Positions 53,601-63,064 of a stretch of DNA of 64,000 bases are shown one piece after another. Each line of letters begins with the position of its first letter. Within the stretch, counting starts at the first letter, position 1. The notes beneath the pieces were generated by a model. That model saw only the letters and a program-made list of their open reading frames with translations. It did no database searches and was not told where the DNA came from. This stretch comes from Musa acuminata AAA Group (taxonomy: Eukaryota > Streptophyta > Magnoliopsida > Zingiberales > Musaceae), in assembly GCF_036884655.1 (NCBI RefSeq), contig NC_088357.1, positions 8,543,001 to 8,607,000 of the forward strand, written 5' to 3'. The translations under genes and the position numbers were made by a program.

Positions 53601-56600
53601 ACTTGTTCATGCATATCATATCATATTTGAAGTTTCTTATTTTTTAACTTTCAGCATCTTGGATTTATTTTCTCGTGTAGTTAGATCACCTTTACTAATT
53701 TTTTTGTCATAAAGATGTTTCTTGTCATTATTCAGTTTTCATTGTTACTAACATTTCAGTATGATATAAACAGATAGTTGGAGGAGATCCTCTTTTGAAA
53801 CTTATTGGAGTTGACTGGTTCAGGGCTGATAATAGTATTGATAAGGTTGCATTGCATCCCAAGAGCTTCATTCAGGTATTATAACTGTCACCACCTGTAC
53901 CTTTGATGGATTAAATTTCAGTATACTGCATAGAAAAGAATCTGCATGTTCCCTGATTCTTATGACAGATAAGCAACCAAAATGGGGGATCTTAGGAACA
54001 TATTTGAAAACTTGCTTCATTCATTTTTTATCTATCTTTTAATTCTTGGATCATAGTGGGTATATGTATCATATTTGAAAACTTGCTTCATCCAAGACTC
54101 CAAACAGAATGCTGTTTTCTCATCATAAATTCTCTTACATATTATGTTACCTGTTGCCCTCTTATTTTATTTTATTTTTTTATTTATCTATTTCCATAGA
54201 AATACAGGGAACTGGAATCCAATTATTGTGAACATCTCGATCCTTTACATTGATAAACAATTTGGATGGGTACCTTATGTTTTTCTTGATGGTATTTGCT
54301 ATTAAATGTTCTCTCTATTGCATATGACAGATACATGCACATGGCTAAGTGGAACAGTTATGTCTATTATTTTTATTCTATGATGATGGTTCAAGCATCT
54401 TATGAAGATACAAATTGCTATCCTAGTTTCCAGATTCCACTACTACAGATACAATTATTTTCAATTATTATTGTTGTGAACTTGAATCATGCAAGTACTG
54501 ACTGTAGTTTCTTTTATCTTTCAGTCAGAAGCCGGAAAAAGGCTCCCATTCATTCTCATAATAAATTTAGAGGTCTGTGTACTGTTCTCATAATTTTACT
54601 CTTTTCTTCAAATTTTCTGTCCTTACAATTTTTCTGCAGCTAATATCTATCTATCAAGCGTTAAATATTATAATTTAATTTTTTTGCTTCTACCTACCAT
54701 AACCCACTAACTCAATGGTGTAATGGTGTACTGACTGACACGGTCAGTATATCGATATTTTTTATTAAATTTTTATGGGTGTATCAAGGTGTATTGTATT
54801 GTACTTTTGGATCTTAAACGACCAACTTATACAAGATAATGATAACTTTAGTTCCTACTCAGCATCTTCAGGTATCAGCTTGTATGCATGACAAGAATGT
54901 AACCTGGTAGAATACAATGTCAATGAACTAAAGTCATTATGATACATTCTTTCTGCATTTTTTCTTAAATCAATTTCTATTTTCTTTTTAGTTTTCTAAT
55001 CTTTCCTTTGTCTCGTCAAATTGCAGATTCCCTCAAAACCAAACTACAGTTTGGTTCTTTATTATGCTGCAGAAAAGCCCATAAACAAAGAGTCCTTGTT
55101 GGGCAGATTTTTAGATGGAACTAACATGTTTCGAGACTCCAGATTTAAACTTATACCAAGAATTGTAGAGGTATGTGCTTTTCAGTAGATGATACTAACT
55201 CACCCTTATTTTTAATTTTGATGACTTCAATTAACATTAAGGTAGTAAATTCATAGGGGTATTGGATGGTCAAACGTGCAGTAGGATCTAAAGCATGCTT
55301 GTTAGGCAAAGCAGTAACTTGCAAGTATCTCCGCCAAGATAACTTTCTAGAGGTAAACAGATTCCAGATTTGTATCCGCTACTTGTACATAGTTGTTGAT
55401 GCTTCTCAGCAACTGGAATTTTCTAATGATCTATTTGACCTGATACTCTCATGTGCTTTTGTTTGGATTTAGGACTCATGTTCAGTGCTTGTAAGCTATG
55501 TAAGATCCATGTTTGTTGCTTACAGACTTTATTGACACGATGAAGTAGTAGCTAATGAGGCTATTCTTTCACATAGAAATATCTGAATGTATGTGACTTG
55601 AATGAAGGATTTCATGAAGATTGTAAAACCAGTCTCAGATTTGGAAATGTGGTTTGACAAGCCATTGTGTGCTCCAATATCTGTGACAACTAGCATGGAT
55701 GTCATGCCAATTCAGGCAAGAAACTTCCAGATAACAAGGTAGATGGTTTGAGGAATATGATGTTGCCCTTCTCACTAATAATATGAATGTATCTTGACCT
55801 AGGTTGAACATGAGCTGGGTACATCATGAACTTCAATAAATGCTATTACTTTGAACCAGATCATGGAATGTATGTGCACACCAGTGTACCTAGTTTCATA
55901 TTGAATTTCATGTAATTAGCTTGTCATGATTAATATTTTCTTGTGTGCATTTCTTTCTGCAAAATCTTTGGACGCATACCTTTTAGAAAAACCATTAATT
56001 CAAAGGTTATTTACTTATAGTTAATTAGACAAAAATTTAAATTATTCTTGTTGGTCATGTTGCTAGTGAACATAAACAAAGGATTTTTAGCTTGCAATTT
56101 TATGTTGTGCCTGAGGACTTTTGGTTTTTACTTAACAATAAAATGATCAGTTTGTCAATTCACACTAACTGGTTTGCAGTTGAGACTTCCCTAGAATGCT
56201 GACAAAGCTCTAATCTGCAGATAGATGTAGATATTGGCTCCTCATCAGTTGCAAGGAGTATAATCAGTTTAGTTCTTGGATACATCACGAGCATTGTTGT
56301 TGACCTTGCAATCCTGATCGAGGTATGAACTGGCACAATATCTTTTCCTGTATTGGTATTCTTTCTCGGTTATTTGTGCTACTGGGTTCATGACATTAAG
56401 CAGGTTGATCTGAACCTAGTGTGTGACTTCATGACATTAAACTGGAGGCTTTGTTTATTTTGAATTTTTTTCAGAAGCTTGTTACAAAACTTCCTAAAAT
56501 TTATGGCAACCATGGGAATAAGACATGTTAATGTTTTATTTCTTCTGCATGTCTTGGAACATATTTTACATGGTTTTATTTGTGCCAAACAATTTGTGTT

Positions 56601-57111
56601 TGGGTCTAACATTAGATTAATTTTAGTCCTATCTTTTTATTTTGGATATTTGAGTTTTATTTATATAGTTTAGCAATTGAAGGTATTGAAAATATTAATC
56701 CTAGGAGAGGACAGGCTGGCTAGGAGAGGACACATTACCATGTGAAGCTTTGCAAAATTTTTGTGCACCAAGAGTTACAATTAGAATTATGTGAGGGAGC
56801 TGATTTTACTCTTTTGTTCTTAGGTCTTTGTTGGTTTTGAGAGAATTCAGTGCTTATGTTATGATCAAGAGGATAGATGTCGAGGATAACAGTTACTTAG
56901 AGGTCATTTTGAAGAATGAAATTTGATTTTCTTGGCTAGATGACCCTACCATACACATACTCTCTATTGTCTTCTTCCTGTTTCTCACAAATGTACTATC
57001 ATTATTGTGCAGGCAAAGGAGGAGGAAGAGCTCCCTGAATACATTCTCGGGACAGTTCGATTGAACCGTGTGAGGGTGGAGTCTGCAGTACCATTTTGGG
57101 ATGAGTCGTAA
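32603..57111 (+). CDS. EDR2: EDR2-like protein (PH, START and EDR2-C domains), complete
   Basis: EDR2 is a lipid-binding protein that limits salicylate-dependent cell death in Arabidopsis. Exons: 32603-32836, 34758-34832, 36459-36524, 38843-38898, 39029-39108, 41558-41683, 44216-44250, 46382-46482, 46550-46645, 47824-47888, 48196-48267, 50603-50770, 51044-51243, 51356-51416, 51846-52021, 53774-53875, 54525-54572, 55027-55170, 55257-55352, 56221-56322, 57013-57111. These give 733 residues, close to the roughly 720 usual. PH lies at residues 37-122 ([10 protein letters not shown] to KWIEAFEQ), START at about 180-395 ([27 protein letters not shown]), an acidic linker at about 440-455 ([15 protein letters not shown]), and EDR2-C at about 485-720 ([44 protein letters not shown]). 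The ATG opens a GC-rich first exon ahead of a diverged N-terminus. Introns carry several hAT-like MITEs. EDR2 itself and its close paralogues cannot be separated here. Confidence 0.94.
32837..34757 (+). other. EDR2-like intron 1
   Basis: Early part has loosely repeated phrases (TTTGAATTTCTTG.TAT, GGTAATCGA.GGTTA at roughly 32910, 33080 and 33290), suggesting old duplication. Also contains the MITE at 34163-34432. Confidence 0.45.
34163..34432. mobile_element. Degraded hAT-like MITE in EDR2-like intron 1
   Basis: Left end CAATTTCTTGTAATG and right end CATTACAAACCTTG form an imperfect inverted repeat. The interior has ACCATACCGG, GGTACAGACC and TCGGACCAGTAAATACC. No matching 8-bp flank was found, so the exact ends are uncertain. 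Confidence 0.5.
35386..35705. mobile_element. hAT-like MITE with perfect 8-bp target duplication (EDR2-like intron 2)
   Basis: Begins CAAGGATTGAAATATCG and ends CAATT..-type sequence GAAATTGTATACCTTG. The direct repeat CTTAAATC flanks it on both sides (35378-35385 and 35706-35713). Arms contain CGGTACGGTACGATAC and CCGTCCGTACCAGACGG. A long (AT)n run fills 35540-35607. No open frame of note. Confidence 0.85.
35540..35607. repeat. (AT)n microsatellite
   Basis: About 34 uninterrupted AT units inside the MITE at 35386-35705. Shorter TA runs occur at about 35473-35490 and 35993-36012. Confidence 0.95.
35714..38842 (+). other. EDR2-like introns 2 (rest) and 3, nothing further recognised
   Basis: Apart from the 66-base exon at 36459-36524, this is AT-rich intron sequence. 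No transposon protein, RNA gene or clear terminal repeat seen. Confidence 0.4.
39109..41557 (+). other. EDR2-like intron 5, nothing recognised
   Basis: A 2.4-kb AT-rich intron. Loosely repeated phrases (GGCAATGCAATG.., ACATTGTATTGTTGC) near 40820-40940. No coding or mobile element I can support. Confidence 0.4.
41906..42135. mobile_element. Best-preserved hAT-like MITE, 230 bp, perfect 8-bp target duplication
   Basis: Terminal inverted repeats CAAGGTTCGCCGTACCG and CGGTACGGCAAACCTTG, flanked by GTCAAAAG at 41898-41905 and 42136-42143. The interior has GTACCGAGCACTGTAGCAGT and a CTACAG/CTGTAG inverted core. The right half resembles bases 15815-16044 of the hAT element in the POP intron. Located in EDR2-like intron 6. 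The target-site length fits hAT transposition. Confidence 0.92.
42144..44215 (+). other. EDR2-like intron 6 (rest)
   Basis: AT-rich, with a (GA)n run at about 43018-43036 and CT/GA-rich text to about 43430. No gene or delimited repeat recognised. Confidence 0.4.
44251..46381 (+). other. EDR2-like intron 7 with a tandem duplication
   Basis: Contains the 133-bp duplication listed separately. The remaining sequence shows nothing I recognise. Confidence 0.4.
45158..45420. repeat. 133-bp tandem duplication
   Basis: ACTTGGTGATAGACA through GTGCACTTGGGCA occurs at 45158-45290 and from 45291 to about 45418, with small differences only. It yields mirrored open frames on the minus strand that are not genes. 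Confidence 0.9.
47407..47691. mobile_element. hAT-like MITE with GTAGCACT repeats (EDR2-like intron 9)
   Basis: Ends are CAAGATATGCAATATCG and CGGTATTGCATACCATG, an imperfect inverted repeat. The flanks GATATATG and GGCATATG match at 6 of 8 bases, so the target duplication has drifted. The interior has several copies of the phrase TGTAGCACTG at 47529-47607, and CCGTCCGTACCAGGTAG near the right end. Confidence 0.75.
49390..50035. repeat. Polypyrimidine block with GTACC-type arms
   Basis: 49675-49890 is nearly pure pyrimidine (CTTCTTCTTCCTCC), the reverse-complement composition of the block at 80-350. It is bounded by ACCGGTATAAAACAGG on the left and GGTACACCATACATACCAG and GCAACCGGTATGGG on the right. 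The frames over it are Ser/Phe/Leu or Arg/Glu/Lys strings. It is probably the same kind of element as bases 1-610. Confidence 0.5.
50107..50307. mobile_element. hAT-like MITE, 201 bp, perfect 8-bp target duplication
   Basis: Ends CATGGTTTGCAGTACCGG and GGTACGGTATTGCGAACCTTG, flanked by TTAATAAA at 50099-50106 and 50308-50315. It contains GTAGCAGTGTAGCACTGCTA and GTACACCTGGGTGTACCGAG, in the opposite orientation to the copy at 41906. Located in EDR2-like intron 11. Confidence 0.92.
52022..53773 (+). other. EDR2-like intron 15, nothing recognised
   Basis: A 1.75-kb T-rich intron. The minus-strand open frame at 53309-53614 is Lys-rich and matches no family I know. Confidence 0.4.
53876..56220 (+). 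other. EDR2-like introns 16 to 19
   Basis: Between exons here, a phrase CATATTTGAAAACTTGCTTCAT is repeated in part near 54000 and 54070. A degraded GTACTGACTGACACGGTC patch near 54715-54790 recalls the MITE family. Nothing else recognised. Confidence 0.35.
56323..57012 (+). other. Last EDR2-like intron, nothing recognised
   Basis: A GT-AG intron before the exon beginning [12 protein letters not shown]. It contains a short local duplication (TAGGAGAGGACA near 56702 and 56721). Confidence 0.45.
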
Positions 57112-57849
57112 CTTTTGTATCGGATCATCCATTGGTGTGTCTGATGAGAAACTTCTGGTTCGTTTCGGCCTGCATCAAGAGTGATGAATTCTTCCTACCT
57201 AAACATTTGTATTTTCTCATTGAAATGCCTGACGGCAGTGGAGATTCTTTTTCTGTACTTGTTTCATGTTCAAATATGTATATAGTCAGAACTGCTATTT
57301 ATGTATTCTCCATTGTAATGGCACATAATTACCACAATGTTGATTCTTCTCTAATCATATAATATATCTATAGCATGTTTTACAAGCATATAATAATGGT
57401 CTTCTCTTTGCAATGGTTTCTCCCATATAGCATTGGATGGTTGATGTTAGCATCTCACTCCAAAAATGGTATTGATAAGTCAATATTTGATTGGTTCGTC
57501 ATTGATGCGGATGATGTTAGCATCGCTTTGAGTAATGAGTGTACCTACACAGTTTTATTCTTTCGGAACTTTAAAGATAACGATGACTCGACTTACAAAT
57601 GAGTTTTTGATTCTCTTATTCTTTAATGAATGTGGGACTGAGTCCAAAAATCGCATACATGTCATCCTACATAAATATATTATGTAATATGTAGTAAAAA
57701 ACATTTTCTAGAATTTCTTGTATTTATCTGAGTTCAATAACGACCGTTATATTTCGTTCTTTGTTTATAACGGATCTTTGAAACGTCGACACGCATACAA
57801 CGATATATATGATGCCAGACACGGTAGTCACGCTCTTTTTATCTCTCTC
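57112..57849 (+). promoter_or_regulatory. EDR2-like 3' region and promoter of the FAD gene
   Basis: The first part should hold the EDR2-like 3' untranslated region. Close to the next gene lies an 8-bp inverted pair CCGTTATA (57744-57751) and TATAACGG (57766-57773), followed by a TATATAT box at about 57803-57810. The box is about 45 bases before the ATG at 57850. The short frames are not supported. Confidence 0.4.
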
Positions 57850-60813
57850 ATGCCGTCGGGCGTCCGCCTTCCCCTCCGCGTCCATCTGCCGGTCCCAGAT
57901 GGCTTCGTCGCAGACCCTAAAGACCCTAAGCATTGGTGGCGAATGGACAAGGCTCGGTTTGCTTCTCCCACCGGTAGAAGGAACTACTCCAAGGCCTCTC
58001 CTCCTCTCTGCTCCTCCAATTGCCTTCCCCCTCCCACCGCAGTATCCGCTCTGTACAAGCCAAGTTTGAGATATGCGATCCTCGGAGCTGGATTCGCAGG
58101 ACTGTCGGTGGCCTGGCATCTTCTCAAGGTCGTAATTTTCTCTTTTTCCTTCCTCGCGTGTGATTCCGTTATTTTTCTTGTTGTCAGTGAAGAATTTAAC
58201 CTCGCAAGCGAGGTGTATGATGAATTGCCTGAACGAGTGGAGTGAAATTTCCTCTAGATTTGGTTGCCGTCGTCTTATTGGTTAGGGCGAAATGTCACCT
58301 ACGTGCAAGAAAGGGCATTTTACTGATACATTTGCGCGACACGCTATCGTCCTATGTCATGCAGCAAAGCTCTGACGATTCACGGATTTGTATAGATATT
58401 TATGATGATGCTGGGATAGGTGGTGGTGCATCTGGTGCATCTGGAGGGCTCCTTCATCCTTACTCTCCTAAAGGTGCCCATAGTTCTCTCGGATTTATGT
58501 TAAATATGTCGAAAACATAAAGTCGTATTCTTTTGAAATTTATGCAAGCTTCAGTTTCTGACCAACCTCTTGAAACAATCCATCTTGTTTCTAATTGCAG
58601 CTAAGCTTCTTTGGAGAGGTTCGGAGTGCTGGAGAGAGTGCTTAGATTTGTTAATTATTGCAAACAGAGCGGTGGAAGCCAGAGCTTCGAGTAATGCTCC
58701 TCAAGACTCATTTTGTAGCTTCAAAGAAAGAATTGTCTGGAAAAGGTAATCATTTCCACAACACATTCATACTTCATTTCCAATAGACCACCTTAGAGTT
58801 CATGTAAATATGCTGCATTTCTGTTCATGCAAAACATGTAAAATTTAGACCACAAATTAGTTACATGTGGACAGTGTCAGAATGTATGTCAATCGCATCT
58901 TCTCGATTCTGACTTACAGTAAGTAACAGCAGCAAATTTCTCAGATGCTTCAGTCTTTGAGGCTGATGCATGTTTTGTTCCATATTATAGGGGAATAATA
59001 AGACCTGCATCTCAGAAGAATGTTGACATTTTGAGGGAGGTAAAACCATTTAGCATTGCAGATTGATTGTTGCTTTGTATTACTTGCTTAGTGACCTTTA
59101 TTTCTTCTTCAAGTGATTAGAATGCTCAGAGTTTCTCTGAGAGTTGCTATCTGGAACTCCTAGATAGGAGTGCTGCTCAATATCTGGTGCCTGATTTGTG
59201 TGTGCCACTTGACTTAGCTGTTTATATGCCCCTGGCTATGAACATCCATCCAAAACGATATCTTCAGGTGCAAATCTGTCTCTTATGGTTGCCTTAATCT
59301 TGGACAAAGTTTCTTTAGATACTCACTTGGCGATTAAATATTCTTTATGCAGGCACTGTTTTTAGCATGCAATGATCTGGCAGAATGCGAAGAAAGAGAG
59401 ATTTACCTATTCAAAGAATCGATCAACAGTCTCCACCAACTATCAGGTAAACAATTTATTCTGCCACTCATGCCCTCCTTTCCCTTCAACCTCTGTCGAA
59501 CATAAAAAATATAATGGAAAATTAATTCGTGTTGGTCAAACTCTCATGAAGATTGATTCTTGGCAAAACATGCTTTCTTCTAGAAGTTTCGATTTGCGAG
59601 CAACTTTGATAACATGTTATCATGAAAAAGTCTTGTTAAGTTACTTAACTGTTGCTTACTTTTCTCTAGAATATTAACCACCATGAAAAATGCAATTCAC
59701 AGATATTTATATTGACTATCAGCACATTAACTCTTCAACTTATGCGTTCAAGTTCAATTCTGAATTTGACCCTGAAGTTAAAGCAATTCCACCTAAATTC
59801 TATGTGATTGTGGGAATCTAGTAAATTAGTACTTGTTTTTTCTTGAAGATTGGATTGCAGAAAATCTAAGCATAAGATACATACGTGCCAAACTTTGGGC
59901 TTTCAGGGAAAATGTTCCAATGTTTTCTGCTCGAATCATTTTCTTCCTGAATATTAGCATATCATTGCATATACTTTATATAATTCTAAATATGCATCCT
60001 CTCTAGTTATTTTCACCTGAAGTTATTCTAATTGTTATCTGCATGCAATGCAATCCTATATATCTATCCTATGCATTGAAATGCTAGCATACTACCGTTG
60101 TTCTAACTTCCAGTGAGAATGTGCAGAGGAATACGATGCAGTGGTTATTTGCCTTGGTGCTAAAGTGGACAAGCTTCCAGAACTCTCGGGAAAGCTTCCC
60201 CTGAGGACATGCAGAGGCGTTATTGCTAAGCTCCAATTGCCATATGATCTCCCGTATGAATCATTGCTTCCCTCAGCGTTTCTTGTACTGACAGTCAAAT
60301 TTATCTTCTCACTCAAATCTTCTAATGCAATGTCTTTTGAGAGAATCATCCTGCAGAGGTGAATATGATCACCAAAGACCCTCGATCTTGTCGGACGCAT
60401 GGCTTGCGTTCCGAGAACCACGGAGCGTATTGGTGGGATCAACTTGGGATTGGAATTCCAAAGATTATGCATCGAGTGTGTCGGAAGAAGAAGCTTCGAG
60501 GGCGATGGAAGAACTGATGCCGAAAGCCTCTGCCGTGTATCCACCCATACGAAACTGGACTTTTGTCGAAGCACAAGCCGGCCTGAGGGCGATGCCACCG
60601 CTGACTCCTTATGGCTCTCTCCCACTATTGGGTTGTGTTGATGACATTATTGGTGAGAGCGTCAAGTGCAGGTATTGGTTGGTTGGAGGTCTGGGTTCGA
60701 GGGGACTTCTGTACCATGGATTTGTAGGGAAGTTGACGGCCCAAGCTGTGCTTTCCTCCAATGAAAGTGTTCTTCCATCTGAGTTCACCCAATGGAAAAG
60801 CATATCAAAGTGA
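57850..60813 (+). CDS. FAD-dependent oxidoreductase (DAO fold), complete
   Basis: Exons 57850-58128, 58365-58473, 58601-58745, 58991-59039, 59121-59267, 59353-59446, 60127-60253 and 60357-60813 join in phase to 468 residues. A Rossmann dinucleotide-binding motif, AILGAGFAGLSVAWHLLK, lies at about 76-93. An IDIYDDAGIGGGASGASGG stretch follows, as in D-amino-acid-oxidase-type enzymes. A later VVICLGAK and the C-terminal LRAMPPLTPYGSLPLLGC and GGLGSRGLLYHGF complete the FAD-binding fold. Plant members resemble the FAD half of bacterial MnmC, a tRNA-modification enzyme; the substrate here is unknown. The start is uncertain: ATG 57850 fits the TATA box, but ATG 57943 (MDKARFASPTGRRNYSKAS) would expose a more typical plastid transit peptide. 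An out-of-frame ATG lies between them. Exon 4 is only 49 bases. Confidence 0.88.
59447..60126 (+). other. FAD gene intron 6, nothing recognised
   Basis: A 680-base AT-rich intron that separates the exon ending SLHQLS from the exon beginning EEYDAVV. The open frame reading through the donor is not supported. Confidence 0.5.
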
Positions 60814-61696
60814 GCCATTCAAGTTCAATCTGTTGGATGTTTAAGTTGTACACACTGCTAATTTACAGACACTATTTTTCAGCAGTATAATTGTCCTCTT
60901 GCATTTGGGTGAAAAAATGGATTTTGAGGACGGGGTTTGTGGAGTTGAGTGATGGGCGGCCGCCTCTGGAAGAAGCCGAAGGTGGTGAGGCGTTCGGCTA
61001 TGAATCGGGGTTTTTTGTAGGTTTTCGCCGGCGACCGCGACTGTGGAGGGAGAGGCGATGAGTCCACAGGTGGAATGAGGAAGCTCGAGAGAGAGAGAGA
61101 GAGAGACCTACCTCTTTCATCGTCTTCGGCCTTCGTGGTGGCATGAGGTCGCTCGAGCGCGTCGAGGGGTGCGCCACATATTTGGATTCTGATCACCGCA
61201 AGTGAGAGTAAGAAGACCGAATTTGCACAATTTTGACAAAGTTTAAAATTTTTGAGACCACTTAACCATCCTTCTTCTGTGCGGTAAGTTCACTGATAAA
61301 TTTGTAACTCGGTCTAACCACCGCTGTGACGTTAAGGAAACGACATTTACGAGTTCTGGGTGCCAGCTTACCGTTGCTTTGGTTGCGGTAACTTAACCGA
61401 TCAGCTCTCTAACGCCGCATTCTAATCACTTTTGTGAGAATAAGAATACGAAATTTTGTCATGTTTCGGTCATTTACAATTTTTTTGGGCCACACTACAT
61501 CCGGTCTAGGGTGCGGTAAGCTGACCGACAAAGGTTCCAACTTAGCCCGAAGGTCATGGGACCCCATTTAAAGCCCAAGAAAGCCTGCTTTGGACGACAC
61601 TTTAAATCCCTAGTAATTCCAAGGAGTGTTCACCAAGCCACTTCCCTTTGTCTTCCTTCGCGCTCGTCTTCGTCTCTTCTCTCTCCTCGCTGACTG
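60814..61696 (+). promoter_or_regulatory. Spacer and promoter region of the proteasome gene
   Basis: 60880-61190 is GC-rich with a (GA)n run at about 61085-61106. 61190-61550 holds diverged repeats (separate entry). A TTGGGCC element at 61487-61493 resembles the site II TGGGCC motif common upstream of plant housekeeping genes. ATTTAAAG at 61566 or TTTAAAT near 61602 may serve as TATA. Confidence 0.35.
61185..61550. repeat. Diverged duplication upstream of PBC1
   Basis: ATTCTGATCACCGCAAGTGAG..GCGGTAAGTTCACTGATAAA (61186-61300) is echoed by ATTCTAATCACTTTTGTGAG..GCGGTAAGCTGACCGACAAA (61420-61543). A third GCGGTAACTTAACCGATCAG lies at about 61385. The similarity is by eye and imperfect. Confidence 0.5.
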
Positions 61697-63064
61697 ATGT
61701 CGGTACGCATTTGATCGAAAAACTAAACCCCTCGTTCTTCTCGTCTTCTGAAAGGAATCTAATGTGTGTTTTCCCTTCAGATCTTTGAGTACAATGGGAG
61801 CGCCCTGGTGGCGATGGTCGGGAAGAATTGCTTTGCGATCGCCAGCGACCGCCGCCTTGGGGTTAACCTCCAGACCGTCGCTACTGATTTCCAGAGGATC
61901 TTCAAGATCCACGACAAGCTCTACATCGGCCTCTCTGGCCTCGCCACCGACGCCCAAACCATGTGAGCTGACCTCTATCCTGGACTATTTCGTTTGCCGG
62001 ACTAGGTTTTGATGTGCGAATTTGATCTCTTGCTGCCTGTTGTTGTTGGGGACATAAGGTACCAGCGGCTGGTCTTTCGCCACAAGCTTTATCAGCTGAG
62101 GGAGGAGAGGGATATGAAGCCCCAGACTTTTGCCAGCCTCGTTTCGGCTCTGCTGTATGAGAAAAGGTTTGCTCTGCAATTATAAGTTGTAATTTTGCCG
62201 CAGTGCACTGCTTTTTGAGGCCTCCTCCTACTTTATTGCCACTGGAGTTGAATTTTCTATTGCAGTGCGCTGCTTCCTCTTTGCATGTATGATTTCATAT
62301 GGAATTTATAAACCCACCAAATGGAGTACATAATGCTAACAGGTGTTAAAAGAGACAAAAAAAAAAGTTATTAACGTCTGCAGAAAGTTACAGATAAGAA
62401 ATGTTGGGTTTTGGTTATTTTTACTAGTGAGATATGGATATTTTCAGCTAAGGCGGTAATCACCTCTGAAACTTTTGATGAACATTAACCAGTGACAAGG
62501 CCTATAAAATGAATAGTTAACTATTATTTTCTACCATGGTGCTCCTTAAGCTTCAGTGTTGCTTTGATAAGTGATAAAAGTATGCAAACAAAACCAATTT
62601 ATTAACATATGCAACTTAGTTATTTGGATGAAAGAAGAAATGACTTAAGTAGGAAATAACATATATAATTTGGTTATATTCATTTGTATCATGTTCATTT
62701 GTTAAATGTTTAGTTGAAATATTAAGGTATCAGAGTTTCTTTGGATAGTTTATGATAATAAACATTAATTGATTGTGAACATCTTTAAAATGCTTTAACC
62801 ATATGAAAGATATGCATGCACTCTAGAACTGAAGAATCATATCTGCTACTTGACCATTTTTTCCTGTTGTATTTTTTGTTTTTTGATCTGCTTTTAATTT
62901 TCGTTAGCTTCTTTTCAATTCCATATTGATGTTCTCACAGAAGAATTGTCTTGTTACTTTGGCTCTGGTTGTAGATTTGGTCCATACTTCTGTCAGCCTG
63001 TAATTGCTGGACTAGGTGACGATGATGTTCCATTCATTTGTACCATGGATTGCCTTGGTGCCAA
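61697..63064 (+). CDS. PBC1: 20S proteasome subunit beta type-3, 5' part
   Basis: A non-catalytic beta-ring subunit of the 20S core protease, acting in cytosol and nucleus. Coding exons 61697-61702 (ATGTCG only), 61781-61962, 62059-62166 and 62975-63064 join in phase to 128 residues. The product begins MS then [18 protein letters not shown], followed by [59 protein letters not shown] and [17 protein letters not shown], all strongly conserved in this subunit. Family members are about 204 residues, so the last third lies beyond the right edge; no later exon was found in 63065-64000. The start is supported because joining the 6-base first exon restores the conserved MSIFEYN N-terminus. Confidence 0.94.
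62167..62974 (+). other. PBC1 intron 3, nothing recognised
   Basis: An 808-base AT-rich GT-AG intron. No repeat or RNA gene seen. Confidence 0.5.

Noticed and set aside
57718..57849. Upstream extension of the FAD oxidoreductase to an earlier start
   Set aside because: The extension would lie across the TATA box and inverted repeat and encodes a sequence unlike a transit peptide.
60879..61196. Minus-strand open frame of 105 residues as a divergent partner of the proteasome gene
   Set aside because: Low-complexity Ser/Leu stretch from a (GA)n run, no family match, and a minus-strand gene here would run straight into the FAD gene's 3' end.
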